From NCBI GenBank assembly GCA_036509075.1, contig DATCGG010000140.1, forward strand, positions 1 to 19,006: 19,006 bases of DNA. Direction: 5' to 3'. Positions 1 through 6,655 of this stretch are shown piece after piece. The notes below the pieces were generated by a model that was not told where the DNA came from, searched no databases, and saw nothing but the letters and a program-made list of their open reading frames with translations. The position numbers and the translations under genes are program-made. Within the stretch, counting starts at the first letter, position 1. Each line of letters begins with the position of its first letter. This stretch comes from JAJKIV01 sp036509075 (lineage in GTDB: Bacteria; Gemmatimonadota; Gemmatimonadetes; Gemmatimonadales; Gemmatimonadaceae).

Positions 1-1
1 T

Positions 2-1888
2 CCGAACCGCGTCGGCGGCACCGTTGGCTGGTCTGTGCCCATTGCGGTCATCACCGGCCTCATTGTGGACTTGGCCTCGAGCCAACCGCTCGGTGGGGTG
101 CTGGTCTCCGTTCGCGCGACGACCCTCGGTGCACAGACCGACGCGCAGGGCAACTATACCCTCAACGTCCCCGTCGACTCGGCCAAGGGACGTGACATCG
201 TGCTGCTGGTTAGGCGCATCGGCTACAAGCAAGCAACCCGAAAGCTTCACGTCACCGCAGGCAGGCGGACGGCACACTTTGCACTCGTCTCAACCCAAAT
301 GCAGGTTGCGCAGGACAGCGTCATGGCCGCCGCTGTCGTCAGCCTACAGCCTGCGAACGCCATGGCCAGGCCGGTGGTACAGACGGCCGTCCGGCTAGCG
401 CTTCCGCGACCCGCGAAGGAGGCGCTCGAGGGCCGAGACAAGGAGCCGGGAAACACGGAGGGCTACGACGTCATCTCCGAGAATCCATTCCTGACGACAG
501 CGTCTGCGCCACGCTCGACATTCTCCATCGACGTCGATCACGCGTCGTACAGCAACGTTCGCCGATTTCTGCGCCAGGGGCAGCAGCCGCCACGCGACGC
601 CGTGCGACTGGAAGAGCTGATCAACTACTTCCCGTACGACTTGCCGGCGCCGCGCGGCGCGGACCCTGTCACGATCACCACTGAGGTGAGCACGGCCCCG
701 TGGAACCCGGCGCACCGACTCGTGCGCATCGGGCTCAAGGGCCGTCCGATCGACGTCGACTCCCTCCCGCCTAACAATCTCGTCTTCCTCATCGACGTAT
801 CGGGCTCGATGGAGAGCGAGGACAAGTTGCCGCTCCTGAAGTCCGCGTTCCGACTGCTCGTGAACGAGCTGCGGCCGCAGGACCGCGTGGCACTCGTCGT
901 GTACGCCGGCAACGCGGGCGTCGTGCTCCCACCAACATCCGGGAGCCAGAAGGACAGCATCCTCGATGCGATCGAGCGACTCGAGGCGGGCGGCTCGACC
1001 GCCGGCGGTGCCGGGATTCGTCTCGCGTACGATGTCGCGAAGGAGAGTTTCATGCCGAACGGCAACAATCGCGTCATTCTCGCCACCGACGGCGATTTCA
1101 ACGTCGGCGTGTCGAGCGACGCGGAGCTCGTGCAACTCATCGAGCGGCGCCGCGAGCAGGGGACCTTTCTCACCGTGCTCGGCTTCGGGACCGGTAACGT
1201 GAAGGACTCGAAGATGGAGAAGCTCGCCGACAAGGGGAACGGCAACTACGCCTACGTGGACAACATCATGGAAGCGCGCAAGGTGCTCGTGACCGAGATG
1301 GGCGGCACGCTTCTCACGATCGCGAAGGACGTGAAGCTGCAGATCGAATTCAATCCAACGCGCGTGGGGGCGTACCGCTTGTTAGGCTACGAGAATCGGC
1401 TTCTGCGGGACGAGGATTTCAAGGACGATACGAAGGATGCTGGCGAGCTCGGGTCCGGACATGCGGTGACCGCGCTCTACGAGCTCATTCCTCCCGGTTC
1501 ACCGGATCTCGCCGACGTGCCGCGGCCCGACTCGCTCCGCTACACAAAAACGCCGTCCCGCACCAATGTGTCAGCGAGCTCTGAGCTCCTGTACGTGAAG
1601 CTGCGCTACAAGCCTCCGACCGGCGTGCAGAGCCGCGAGATCGCGCACATCGTCGCCGACGAGACGACGGCGCGACCGTCGACGGATTTCGTGTTCGCGA
1701 GCGCGGTGGCAGAGTTCGGAATGGTACTGCGCGACTCGCCGCACAAAGGAAAGAGCTCTCTGGACAGCGTCATCGTGCGAGGCGAGCGCTCGAGGGGAGC
1801 CGATCCGTTCGGCTATCGGGCCGAGTTCGTCAGCCTGGCGAGGATGGCGCGCGATGTTCTCGAGAGCGGGAAGGTGGCGGGGCGTTGA
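2..1888 (+). CDS. YfbK-type von Willebrand factor A protein with N-terminal carboxypeptidase-regulatory-like domain (5' partial)
   Basis: The frame is open to the left edge. A GTG at 35 could start it, but no signal peptide follows, and this family is normally exported, so the true start probably lies outside the window. Visible order: a carboxypeptidase-regulatory-like beta-sandwich (about 44-300, with the typical TDAQGNYTL turn), a low-complexity linker, the YfbK N-terminal segment (about 460-750, YDVISENPF and FSIDVDHASYSNVRRFL), a vWA domain (about 775-1300) and the YfbK C-terminal region to 1888. The metal-binding MIDAS is complete: DVSGS at 794-808, Thr at 998-1000 and Asp in TDGDFN at 1088-1090. 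The family is thought to bind ligands through a divalent metal at the envelope; the partner is unknown. The next gene follows on the same strand after about 60 bp, so co-transcription is possible. Family assignment is firm, role is not. Confidence 0.9.
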   Translation, partial: PNRVGGTVGWSVPIAVITGLIVDLASSQPLGGVLVSVRATTLGAQTDAQGNYTLNVPVDSAKGRDIVLLVRRIGYKQATRKLHVTAGRRTAHFALVSTQMQVAQDSVMAAAVVSLQPANAMARPVVQTAVRLALPRPAKEALEGRDKEPGNTEGYDVISENPFLTTASAPRSTFSIDVDHASYSNVRRFLRQGQQPPRDAVRLEELINYFPYDLPAPRGADPVTITTEVSTAPWNPAHRLVRIGLKGRPIDVDSLPPNNLVFLIDVSGSMESEDKLPLLKSAFRLLVNELRPQDRVALVVYAGNAGVVLPPTSGSQKDSILDAIERLEAGGSTAGGAGIRLAYDVAKESFMPNGNNRVILATDGDFNVGVSSDAELVQLIERRREQGTFLTVLGFGTGNVKDSKMEKLADKGNGNYAYVDNIMEARKVLVTEMGGTLLTIAKDVKLQIEFNPTRVGAYRLLGYENRLLRDEDFKDDTKDAGELGSGHAVTALYELIPPGSPDLADVPRPDSLRYTKTPSRTNVSASSELLYVKLRYKPPTGVQSREIAHIVADETTARPSTDFVFASAVAEFGMVLRDSPHKGKSSLDSVIVRGERSRGADPFGYRAEFVSLARMARDVLESGKVAGR

Positions 1889-1949
1889 TGGTGATACATT
1901 GGGTGCGGTCGCCGTGACCGCCCGCGCCCTCACCATCGTCCGTGCCACC

Positions 1950-2363
1950 ATGCCCCTTCGCGTCACCGCCCTGCACCACGTCGCGCTCCCGGTCTCGGAC
2001 CTGGAGCGTTCACGGCGATTCTATCGGGAAGTCCTGCAATTATCGGAGATCGAGCGGCCAGCCGCGTTCGACTTTCGCGGAGCATGGTTCGCGCTCGGCG
2101 ATGGGCAGCTTCACCTGATCGAGCGCCAGGGCGGCACACTTCGGCTCGACAAGCCGGTCGACTCGCGCGACGTGCACTTCGCCGTTCACGTCGATGACTT
2201 CGATGCCACGCTCTCACAGTTGCGGGCTGCCGGCTACCGCGACGACGTGCCGGCTGACCACCCGCTCTGGCTCAAGTGGAATCGGCAGCCTAACGCGGGG
2301 TTTCCCCAGATCTTCATCCTCGATCCCGACCGGCACGTGATCGAGCTCAACGCCGCGGACTGA
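1950..2363 (+). CDS. VOC / glyoxalase-fold family protein
   Basis: A 137-residue single-module vicinal-oxygen-chelate protein. It has the paired beta-alpha-beta-beta-beta units of the fold: LHHVALPVSDLERSRRFYREV at the start of module one and DVHFAVHVDDFDATLSQLRAAG at the start of module two. It ends with the usual DPDRHVIELN strand. Candidate metal ligands are His10 (or His9), His55 or Glu58, His76 and Glu132. VOC proteins act on small metabolites (lactoylglutathione, fosfomycin, extradiol substrates) and the substrate cannot be read from sequence. I chose the ATG at 1950 because homology-like sequence begins right there. The frame is open further upstream to 1854, but that would overlap the preceding gene with low-complexity sequence. 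No clear Shine-Dalgarno is visible. Confidence 0.9.
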   Translation: MPLRVTALHHVALPVSDLERSRRFYREVLQLSEIERPAAFDFRGAWFALGDGQLHLIERQGGTLRLDKPVDSRDVHFAVHVDDFDATLSQLRAAGYRDDVPADHPLWLKWNRQPNAGFPQIFILDPDRHVIELNAAD

Positions 2364-2406
2364 GATCGGCCTAACGGCCACGGCGCCCACCCGTCGGCGC
2401 CGTGCG

Positions 2407-2763
2407 TCAGCCGCCCACGAAGGCCAGGGCTTCCTTCGCGAGACTCAGCCAGTCGAGCTTCGACGTCGGCGAAACGGCAAGCCATTCCTTCATCAACCGA
2501 CCGTGACCAGGGTCGAAGCGCGTGCCGTCAGCAGACGCCACCAGCGCGTCGACGCGCTGCCGAGGGAGCTTCACCACGAACTCTCCCCTCGACGAAACCA
2601 TCGCGAAGACTTTGTTGTTGACCTTGAGCCCCGACGATCCGAACGATCTGCGGCCTCCAGCAGCATCGGATGACGGTGCAGTGACACCGGGCTTGCTACG
2701 CAGCGATGCAACGATGTCGGCAAATCGCTTTTCGGTGACGGATGCAGTCGGCGGAGTCGGCAT
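2407..2763 (-). CDS. Small YjbR/MmcQ- or TfoX-N-like protein
   Basis: An 118-residue soluble protein. The core RSFGSSGLKVNNKVFAMV, then FVVKLPRQRVDALVA, then RFDPGHGRLMKEWLAV, matches the layout of small MmcQ/YjbR or TfoX N-terminal-like proteins: an FG-x-x-GLKV turn, a hydrophobic strand, KLP, and a C-terminal W-x-x-LAKEAL helix. Those folds are linked to nucleic-acid binding, but the function of this subgroup is not established. The frame is open to an ATG at 2820, but I chose the ATG at 2763. It is preceded by a strong GGAGG about 5 nt away, and the extra N-terminus would overlap the divergent neighbour's start. It is divergent from the ATL-like gene at 2819, sharing a 55-bp promoter region. 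Confidence 0.82.
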   Translation of the reverse strand: MPTPPTASVTEKRFADIVASLRSKPGVTAPSSDAAGGRRSFGSSGLKVNNKVFAMVSSRGEFVVKLPRQRVDALVASADGTRFDPGHGRLMKEWLAVSPTSKLDWLSLAKEALAFVGG

Positions 2764-2768
2764 ATTGG

Positions 2769-2773
2769 CCTCC
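2769..2773 (-). promoter_or_regulatory. Shine-Dalgarno GGAGG deciding the start at 2763
   Basis: On the minus strand the sequence reads ACGGAGGCCAATATG. The GGAGG core lies 5 nt before the ATG at 2763, in a window where many starts have no such signal. This supports 2763 over the upstream ATG at 2820. Confidence 0.65.
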
Positions 2774-2818
2774 GTGAGTCGGGAGAAGATGACCTCACCG
2801 CGCAACGCGAGGCAAACC

Positions 2819-3088
2819 ATGTCGCTCGAAGAGATCGTCGACCTGCTGGACCGGCACGGCCGCCGCGCAACCTACGGCGCGGTGGCCGCAGTCCTCGGAC
2901 ACTCGCCGCGCTCGCTGCTCCGCGGGCGCGAGCGCGGCCGGCGCTTTTCGTGGATCGTGAACCGCGAGACCGGGATGCCCACGGGCTATTCGGAGGAGCT
3001 GATCGATCCCCGGCTCAAGGAGAGCGGTCCGGTGATCGTGACCGATGGGGAGCTGCGAACGTGGTTGGAAAACCCGAGTTCGATCTAA
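2819..3088 (+). CDS. Mini ATL/MGMT-like winged-helix protein (putative), no active-site cysteine
   Basis: An 89-residue protein. The N-terminus (EEIVDLLDRHGRRATYGAVAAVLG) resembles the helix-turn-helix of alkyltransferase-like/MGMT proteins, whose signature is TYG-x-IA-x-x-LG. The middle SWIVNRETGMPTGY sits where MGMT has the PCHRVV active site followed by a G-x-x-x-GY stretch. No Cys is present, so no alkyl-acceptor chemistry is possible; DNA binding like the ATL proteins is the most I would infer. I chose the ATG at 2819. The same frame is open upstream to 2522, but that part is antisense to the neighbouring gene and has no homology-like features. It is divergent from the YjbR-like gene and convergent with the amidase, whose stop lies 17 bp away. 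The gene looks real; the function is tentative. Confidence 0.75.
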   Translation: MSLEEIVDLLDRHGRRATYGAVAAVLGHSPRSLLRGRERGRRFSWIVNRETGMPTGYSEELIDPRLKESGPVIVTDGELRTWLENPSSI

Positions 3089-3104
3089 CCGCGATGCTGG
3101 TCTG

Positions 3105-3857
3105 CTAATCCGCAATGCCCGGCGTCGGACGACTCGTCGCGCCGCTCCAGAAGTAATTCCCGTCCCCGTCGCGATACCAGTGCGGGTTGCCGTTCACGCT
3201 CATCCCGTTGCTGCACCAGCCCACATGATCGAGCACCTCGTTAGGTGGCGCGGTTCGCGCGACGGGAACCGCCGTCGTCGGCGCGCCGAGTCGAACATTC
3301 AGCGCCGTTCGCGTGCGCACGGTCCCGACCTGCGGAATGAAGTTGTACCGCGTCGGCGTAGCCGCCGATGCCCTCGCCATCGCGATGAGGCGCTTCATGT
3401 TCACGACGTCGTTCGGGCACGTCTTGCGTCCGTAGATCTCGCGGTGACCGACGATGTGGGCGCGATCGATCGGGATCGACCACCGCGTGCACACCTCCGC
3501 GATGAGCTTCGCGCTGGACTCGTACATGGCGTCGGGCCACTCGCTTTCGCCACTGCCCTCGTGCTCGATCCCGATCGTGTACAGGTTCGGGTTCACGCCC
3601 GGCTTGATGCTTCGCCATTTCGGCTTCCAGACGCGTCCCGCGTGAAACGCGGTGTCCGACTCGCCCACGTACTGGTGGATTCTCCCGTCCCTGGCCACGC
3701 CGTAGTGGGCCGACACCCGGGATTCGGTCGTGCCGAACCAGCTGTCGGTCGCGGCCAATGTTCCCTCCATGATGTGCACGACGACAGCCTCGGGCCGGAA
3801 ACCCTCACGGCCCTTGTGGCGGTTCGGCGTGCCGATCCATGTAATCGGGAGCGTCAT
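3105..3857 (-). CDS. N-acetylmuramoyl-L-alanine amidase (Amidase_2/PGRP fold) with C-terminal SH3-like domain
   Basis: A 250-residue zinc amidase that should cut the bond between N-acetylmuramic acid and L-Ala in peptidoglycan. Residues 20-160 form the Amidase_2/PGRP domain. Candidate zinc ligands are His28 (VVVHIMEG), His138 (HIVGHREI) and Cys147 (KTCPND), with a catalytic-type Glu98 (GIEHEG); SAHYGV at 49-54 is also typical. Residues about 185-250 (TALNVRLGAP to NYFWSGAT) look like a bacterial SH3-type wall-binding module. There is no signal peptide, so it looks like a phage-type endolysin or a protein exported another way, yet no phage genes surround it. It lies 27 bp downstream of the 80-aa coiled-coil gene and probably shares its transcript. 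No clear Shine-Dalgarno precedes the ATG at 3857. Confidence 0.9.
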   Translation of the reverse strand: MTLPITWIGTPNRHKGREGFRPEAVVVHIMEGTLAATDSWFGTTESRVSAHYGVARDGRIHQYVGESDTAFHAGRVWKPKWRSIKPGVNPNLYTIGIEHEGSGESEWPDAMYESSAKLIAEVCTRWSIPIDRAHIVGHREIYGRKTCPNDVVNMKRLIAMARASAATPTRYNFIPQVGTVRTRTALNVRLGAPTTAVPVARTAPPNEVLDHVGWCSNGMSVNGNPHWYRDGDGNYFWSGATSRPTPGIAD

Positions 3858-3884
3858 GGCCAGGCCCCGGTCGCAGCCGGAACG

Positions 3885-4127
3885 CTACTCCTTGGTCTTG
3901 AGCTGCGCGTCGTGCGCCTTGAGGAACGCCCGGATGTCGTCGGACATGTCGAGCAGCTTGACCCACTGTTCCTTGTAGAGGGTCACCGGAAAGCGTCCCA
4001 GTCCGTACACCGACAGCCCTCCCTTCTCGCTCACCTTGAGCGACACGCCGCGCGTCGCGCCCTTCTTGAGCGACTCGTTCTCCTGCCTCAGCCGCTCCAG
4101 CTCTGCCCTCAGATCGTCATCGGACAT
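3885..4127 (-). CDS. 80-aa coiled-coil protein of unknown function
   Basis: I cannot name this family. Residues 1-22 are a charged, Leu-spaced helix (LRAELERLRQENESLKK) that should form a short coiled coil, suggesting an oligomer. Residues 28-75 look like a compact conserved domain: SLKVSEKGGLSVYGLG, then RFPVTLYKEQWVKLLDMSDDIRAFL. The sequence has no signal peptide or membrane segment. The ATG at 4127 is preceded by GAGGA with about 7-nt spacing, which supports a real translated gene. It lies 79 bp after the DinB-like gene and 27 bp before the amidase on the same strand, so all three may form one operon. The link to the amidase is only positional. Confidence 0.78.
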   Translation of the reverse strand: MSDDDLRAELERLRQENESLKKGATRGVSLKVSEKGGLSVYGLGRFPVTLYKEQWVKLLDMSDDIRAFLKAHDAQLKTKE

Positions 4128-4206
4128 CGAGTCGTCCTCGAGTTCAGGTCGGGTTCAGACACCGGTTGACGCGCCAGGGCACGCCTAACGCCGGTCGGCG
4201 ACTGGC

Positions 4207-4755
4207 TCAGCGCCATGGCTCATCGGCCGTCGGACCATAGATGCTCGGCACCTTGGCATCGGCCATTCGCAGGTAGACGGACAGCTGCCCGCGGTGGTGA
4301 ATCTGGTCCGACAACAGGAACCACGCGAACTGCAGGCGCGAATAGTCGACCAGCGTCTTCGGCCCGCCGTAGAATTTGATCGGCTCGAGCAGCTCAGCGT
4401 CGGTGAAGGACTCGAACACCTTCCGAAAGCTCGCATGGGCAGTCTCGAGCGCCGGCAGAACGTCTTCCCATTTTTCCGGCACTGGTGGCGAGCTCGGGCC
4501 GGTTGCAGTGCCCTTGCCGAATACGTCGTTCAGTCCGACGATCCCGAGGCCGCACTCCTGAACGAAGATGTACGCCAGCTCTCGAGCGTTCTTGAGCTTC
4601 GGGTGCGGCCGGAGCTCCGCTTTGTCGGGAGGGTAGGCGCGCAGGATCTTCATCGTGATCGCATGCTCGCGCTCGTACGCGTCGAGGAATTGCTGGCGGG
4701 GGCTCGGCATCGCACCGGTGGCGGGCGACGAGGTGGGAGTAGCGGCGGTAGTCAT
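4207..4755 (-). CDS. DinB-like four-helix-bundle protein
   Basis: A 182-residue protein of the DinB/DUF664-type superfamily, four-helix bundles that usually carry a His triad for a divalent metal. Some members act as thiol-S-transferases (mycothiol or bacillithiol dependent) and most are uncharacterised. The C-terminal signature FLLSDQIHHRGQLSVYLRMA is clear and holds two adjacent His. The usual first His in helix 2 appears to be replaced by Tyr in ARELAYIFVQECG, so metal binding may differ. The C-terminus KVPSIYGPTADEPW is typical of this subgroup. The first 15-20 residues are Thr/Ala/Ser/Pro rich and probably disordered. The ATG at 4755 has a strong Shine-Dalgarno. It is divergent from the cyclotransferase-like gene at 4900. 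Confidence 0.9.
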   Translation of the reverse strand: MTTAATPTSSPATGAMPSPRQQFLDAYEREHAITMKILRAYPPDKAELRPHPKLKNARELAYIFVQECGLGIVGLNDVFGKGTATGPSSPPVPEKWEDVLPALETAHASFRKVFESFTDAELLEPIKFYGGPKTLVDYSRLQFAWFLLSDQIHHRGQLSVYLRMADAKVPSIYGPTADEPWR

Positions 4756-4764
4756 GGATCGATT

Positions 4765-4772
4765 CCTCCTCC
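4765..4772 (-). promoter_or_regulatory. Strong Shine-Dalgarno GGAGGAGG for the DinB-like gene
   Basis: The minus strand reads GGAGGAGG followed by 9 nt and the ATG at 4755. It is among the best ribosome-binding sites in this window and fixes the start of the DinB-like gene. Confidence 0.7.
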
Positions 4773-4899
4773 GGACGGTGAACGAAAGCGCTCACCAGCA
4801 TGCAGCGCCAGTCCGCCATGCGGAAGAGTGATGGGGCGAGGTTTGACTCGCGCGAGCCCGCGACGTACCGTGGCTCGTCCGTCGCCGGCCTCGCCACGA

Positions 4900-5244
4900 A
4901 TGTCCTCCGTCCCACGTCTCGCGGTTTACGGCAGCCTCCAACCCGGCAGGGAGAACCATTACCTGCTCGCGAAATATCCCGGCACCTGGAGCCGAGGCCG
5001 GGTGCGCGGAGATCTGATGAACGCTGGGTGGGGTGCTGCGGGCGGCTACCTGGGACTCATTCCCCGAGACGATGGCCCCTGGGTGGCGGTTCAGGTCTTC
5101 GAGTCGGAGTCACTGGCTGACGCCTGGCAGGAGCTGGACGCGTTCGAGGGCAGCGAGTATCGCCGAGTGCTGATTCCGGTCTACTCGGAGGACACCGATG
5201 CGCAACTCCTCTACATCGCGAACCTCTACGCGCTGGCTCGCTGA
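4900..5244 (+). CDS. Gamma-glutamylcyclotransferase-like (AIG2/GGCT-fold) protein
   Basis: A 114-residue GGCT-fold protein. The substrate-loop motif YGSL is at residues 10-13 (LAVYGSLQPG). The catalytic-type acidic residue is Glu83 in the motif DAFEGSEYRR, which is the typical end of the AIG2-like family. Known members cyclise gamma-glutamyl amines or peptides to 5-oxoproline, but many bacterial members have unknown substrates. I chose the ATG at 4900, six residues before the first beta strand. An in-frame GTG at 4870 is an alternative, and the frame is open much further upstream but runs antisense to the DinB-like gene. No Shine-Dalgarno is evident. It converges with qor across the repeat-rich region 5245-5559. 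Confidence 0.88.
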   Translation: MSSVPRLAVYGSLQPGRENHYLLAKYPGTWSRGRVRGDLMNAGWGAAGGYLGLIPRDDGPWVAVQVFESESLADAWQELDAFEGSEYRRVLIPVYSEDTDAQLLYIANLYALAR

Positions 5245-5376
5245 GTCGTCCTGCACTCGCAACTTGGGAAAAGCGTCAGCGCGGATCCACGCGGAGAACC
5301 GCACGCTGACGCACGCGGATCGCTCCTCGGTACTCAGGCCTCCACTGGCAACGAGCCGGGGTTGTAAAATGAACAA

Positions 5377-5402
5377 CCTCGGGAAGCCATGGCTTCCCGA
5401 GG
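5377..5402. repeat. Perfect 26-bp palindrome (CCTCGGGAAGCCA and its complement)
   Basis: Thirteen bases, CCTCGGGAAGCCA, are followed directly by their exact reverse complement, with no spacer. It lies at the centre of the larger inverted repeat. Flanking GGTTG and CAACC segments could extend the hairpin. Possible roles are a terminator for the convergent genes, a cruciform, or a dimeric-protein binding site. Confidence 0.85.
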
Positions 5403-5437
5403 TCTTTCAACCAAAGAATCTCGGCCGCATGGGCGAT

Positions 5438-5451
5438 AAGCCGTACGGCTT
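5438..5451. repeat. Perfect 14-bp palindrome AAGCCGTACGGCTT
   Basis: A second spacerless perfect palindrome within the same intergenic element, 35 bp to the right of the 26-bp one. Confidence 0.7.
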
Positions 5452-5559
5452 CATGGAGCGATCCGCGTGGACCCGCGTCGCGCGCGTCAGCGCCGCGCCT
5501 CTGCGTGCGTCCGCGCTGACGCTTTGACGCCCGAGCGGCCGGCCATGCCTGGCGAGCCG

Positions 5560-6528
5560 CTACGGCACCAACAGGACCTTTCCCACCGTCCGCCTGGACT
5601 CGAGCGCCGCGTGCGCGGCCCACGCTTCGCCTAACGGGAGCGTCCGGTCGATGTGCACGCGCAACCATCCCGCCTCGATCCAGCTGAACAACTCGGACGC
5701 TCGGGCCGTGAGCTCCTCCGGCGTCGCCGTATAATGCACGATGCTGGGACGGGTCAGATACAACGACCCCTTCCGGTTGAGCACCTGCGGGTCGAGCGGA
5801 GGCACCGGGCCGCTCGACTGGCCGAACAGGACCATCATCCCGCGCGGGACCAGACAATCGATACTGCCGTCGAACGTCGTCTTGCCGACCGAATCGTACA
5901 CCACCTGGACGCCCTTGCCACCCGTTAGGCGCCGCACCTCGTCGACGAAATTCTGCTCGGTATAGAGAATGACCTCGTCCGCGCCGGCGTCGCGGGCGAA
6001 CTTCGCCTTCTCGGGCGTCGACGTCGTGCCGACCACCCACGCCCCGCGCCGCTTGGCGATCTGGCAGAGCAGCAGGCCGACGCCGCCCGCGACGGCGTGG
6101 ATGAGGCAACGGTCGCCGCGCTGGATCGGGTAGGTGGACGTCGCGAGATAGTGCGCGGTGATGCCCTGGAGCATGATGGCCGCCCCGACCCGCCCCTCCA
6201 CGCGATCCGGCAGCCTAACGAGCCGCTCGGCCTTCGTCTTCGCCAGCTCGGCGTAGGCGCCGTTGAGCGTCTCCGACGCGACGCGCTCTCCGACACGCAG
6301 GGTCGCGACTCCCTCGCCAACTGCAACCACGGTCCCGGCGCCCTCGGCCCCGGGCGTGAAGGGAGTCTGGAGCGGGTACAGTCCCTTGCGCTGGTAGACC
6401 TCGATGAAGTTGACGCCTGTCGCTTCGGTGCGGACGACGGCCTCGCCCGGCCCCGGCCGGGGCTCGGGGACGTCCTCCAGGCGCAAGGCCTCCGGACCAC
6501 CGGGCGCGTGAACGCGAATCGCTTTCAT
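5560..6528 (-). CDS. qor: NADPH:quinone oxidoreductase, medium-chain dehydrogenase/reductase family
   Basis: A 322-residue zeta-crystallin-type quinone reductase that transfers hydride from NADPH to quinones. It has the usual full length. The N-terminal GroES-like domain includes GVNFIEVYQRKGLYP (38-52). The Rossmann nucleotide-binding motif HAVAGGVGLLLCQ falls at 144-156. The subfamily stretches VVYDSVGKTTFDGS and LNRKGSLYLTRPS match E. coli Qor closely from memory. No zinc-binding Cys cluster is seen, consistent with the zinc-free quinone reductase branch. The ATG at 6528 begins the first beta strand (MKAIRVHAPGGPEAL). No strong Shine-Dalgarno is present. It is divergent from the cytochrome gene (127-bp gap) and convergent with the cyclotransferase-like gene. 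Three copies of the GCCTAACG octamer occur inside it, in three different reading frames. Confidence 0.93.
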   Translation of the reverse strand: MKAIRVHAPGGPEALRLEDVPEPRPGPGEAVVRTEATGVNFIEVYQRKGLYPLQTPFTPGAEGAGTVVAVGEGVATLRVGERVASETLNGAYAELAKTKAERLVRLPDRVEGRVGAAIMLQGITAHYLATSTYPIQRGDRCLIHAVAGGVGLLLCQIAKRRGAWVVGTTSTPEKAKFARDAGADEVILYTEQNFVDEVRRLTGGKGVQVVYDSVGKTTFDGSIDCLVPRGMMVLFGQSSGPVPPLDPQVLNRKGSLYLTRPSIVHYTATPEELTARASELFSWIEAGWLRVHIDRTLPLGEAWAAHAALESRRTVGKVLLVP

Positions 6529-6643
6529 AGGGTGCTGGTATCGTGATCTGGTAACGGTCGGTCAACTCGGGAACGGTAAAGTTCGTCTGGCCCGCTTGCG
6601 CTGCGTCTCGCGGACGCCATATGGACGGCAATCACGTAACCGC

Positions 6644-6649
6644 TAGTTT
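6644..6649 (+). promoter_or_regulatory. Candidate -10 box TAGTTT, 6 nt before the ATG (possible leaderless promoter)
   Basis: TAGTTT fits TANNNT and is followed by 6 nt and the ATG of the cytochrome gene. No Shine-Dalgarno is present. The spacing is what leaderless transcripts show in other bacteria. The -35 region is poor, so this is tentative. Confidence 0.3.
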
Positions 6650-6655
6650 GGTTCC

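Larger units (their letters stand above)
5270..5525. repeat. Nested inverted-repeat element between convergent genes
   Basis: The 315-bp gap 5245-5559 has no credible gene. It holds a composite inverted repeat. Outer arms 5270-5285 and 5510-5525 match over 16 bp, inner arms 5312-5326 and 5455-5469 match over 15 bp, and middle arms 5304-5312 and 5484-5492 match over 9 bp. Each side can also fold alone through GCGTCAGCG/CGCTGACGC (5273-5281 with 5304-5312; 5484-5492 with 5514-5522). The loop carries two more perfect palindromes. This resembles BIME/REP-like or MITE-like intergenic elements. It lies between convergent genes and may also act as a two-way terminator. Confidence 0.75.

Noticed and set aside
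3045..4169. 374-codon open frame on the plus strand across the amidase and coiled-coil genes
   Set aside because: It is fully antisense to two genes with clear or plausible protein features, is Arg/His/Val rich and low in structure, and shows no family motif. It is a GC-skew shadow.
5270..5525. Possible CRISPR array in the repeat-rich gap
   Set aside because: The repeats are mirrored, not regularly spaced direct repeats, and no cas genes are present.
5270..5525. Possible insertion sequence
   Set aside because: There is no transposase frame and no target-site duplication that I can see; at most it is a non-autonomous element.
5276..6109. 277-codon minus-strand frame across the palindromic gap and qor
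   Set aside because: It runs in another frame through qor and through the inverted repeats; the translation is Arg/Gly/Ala-rich without motifs.
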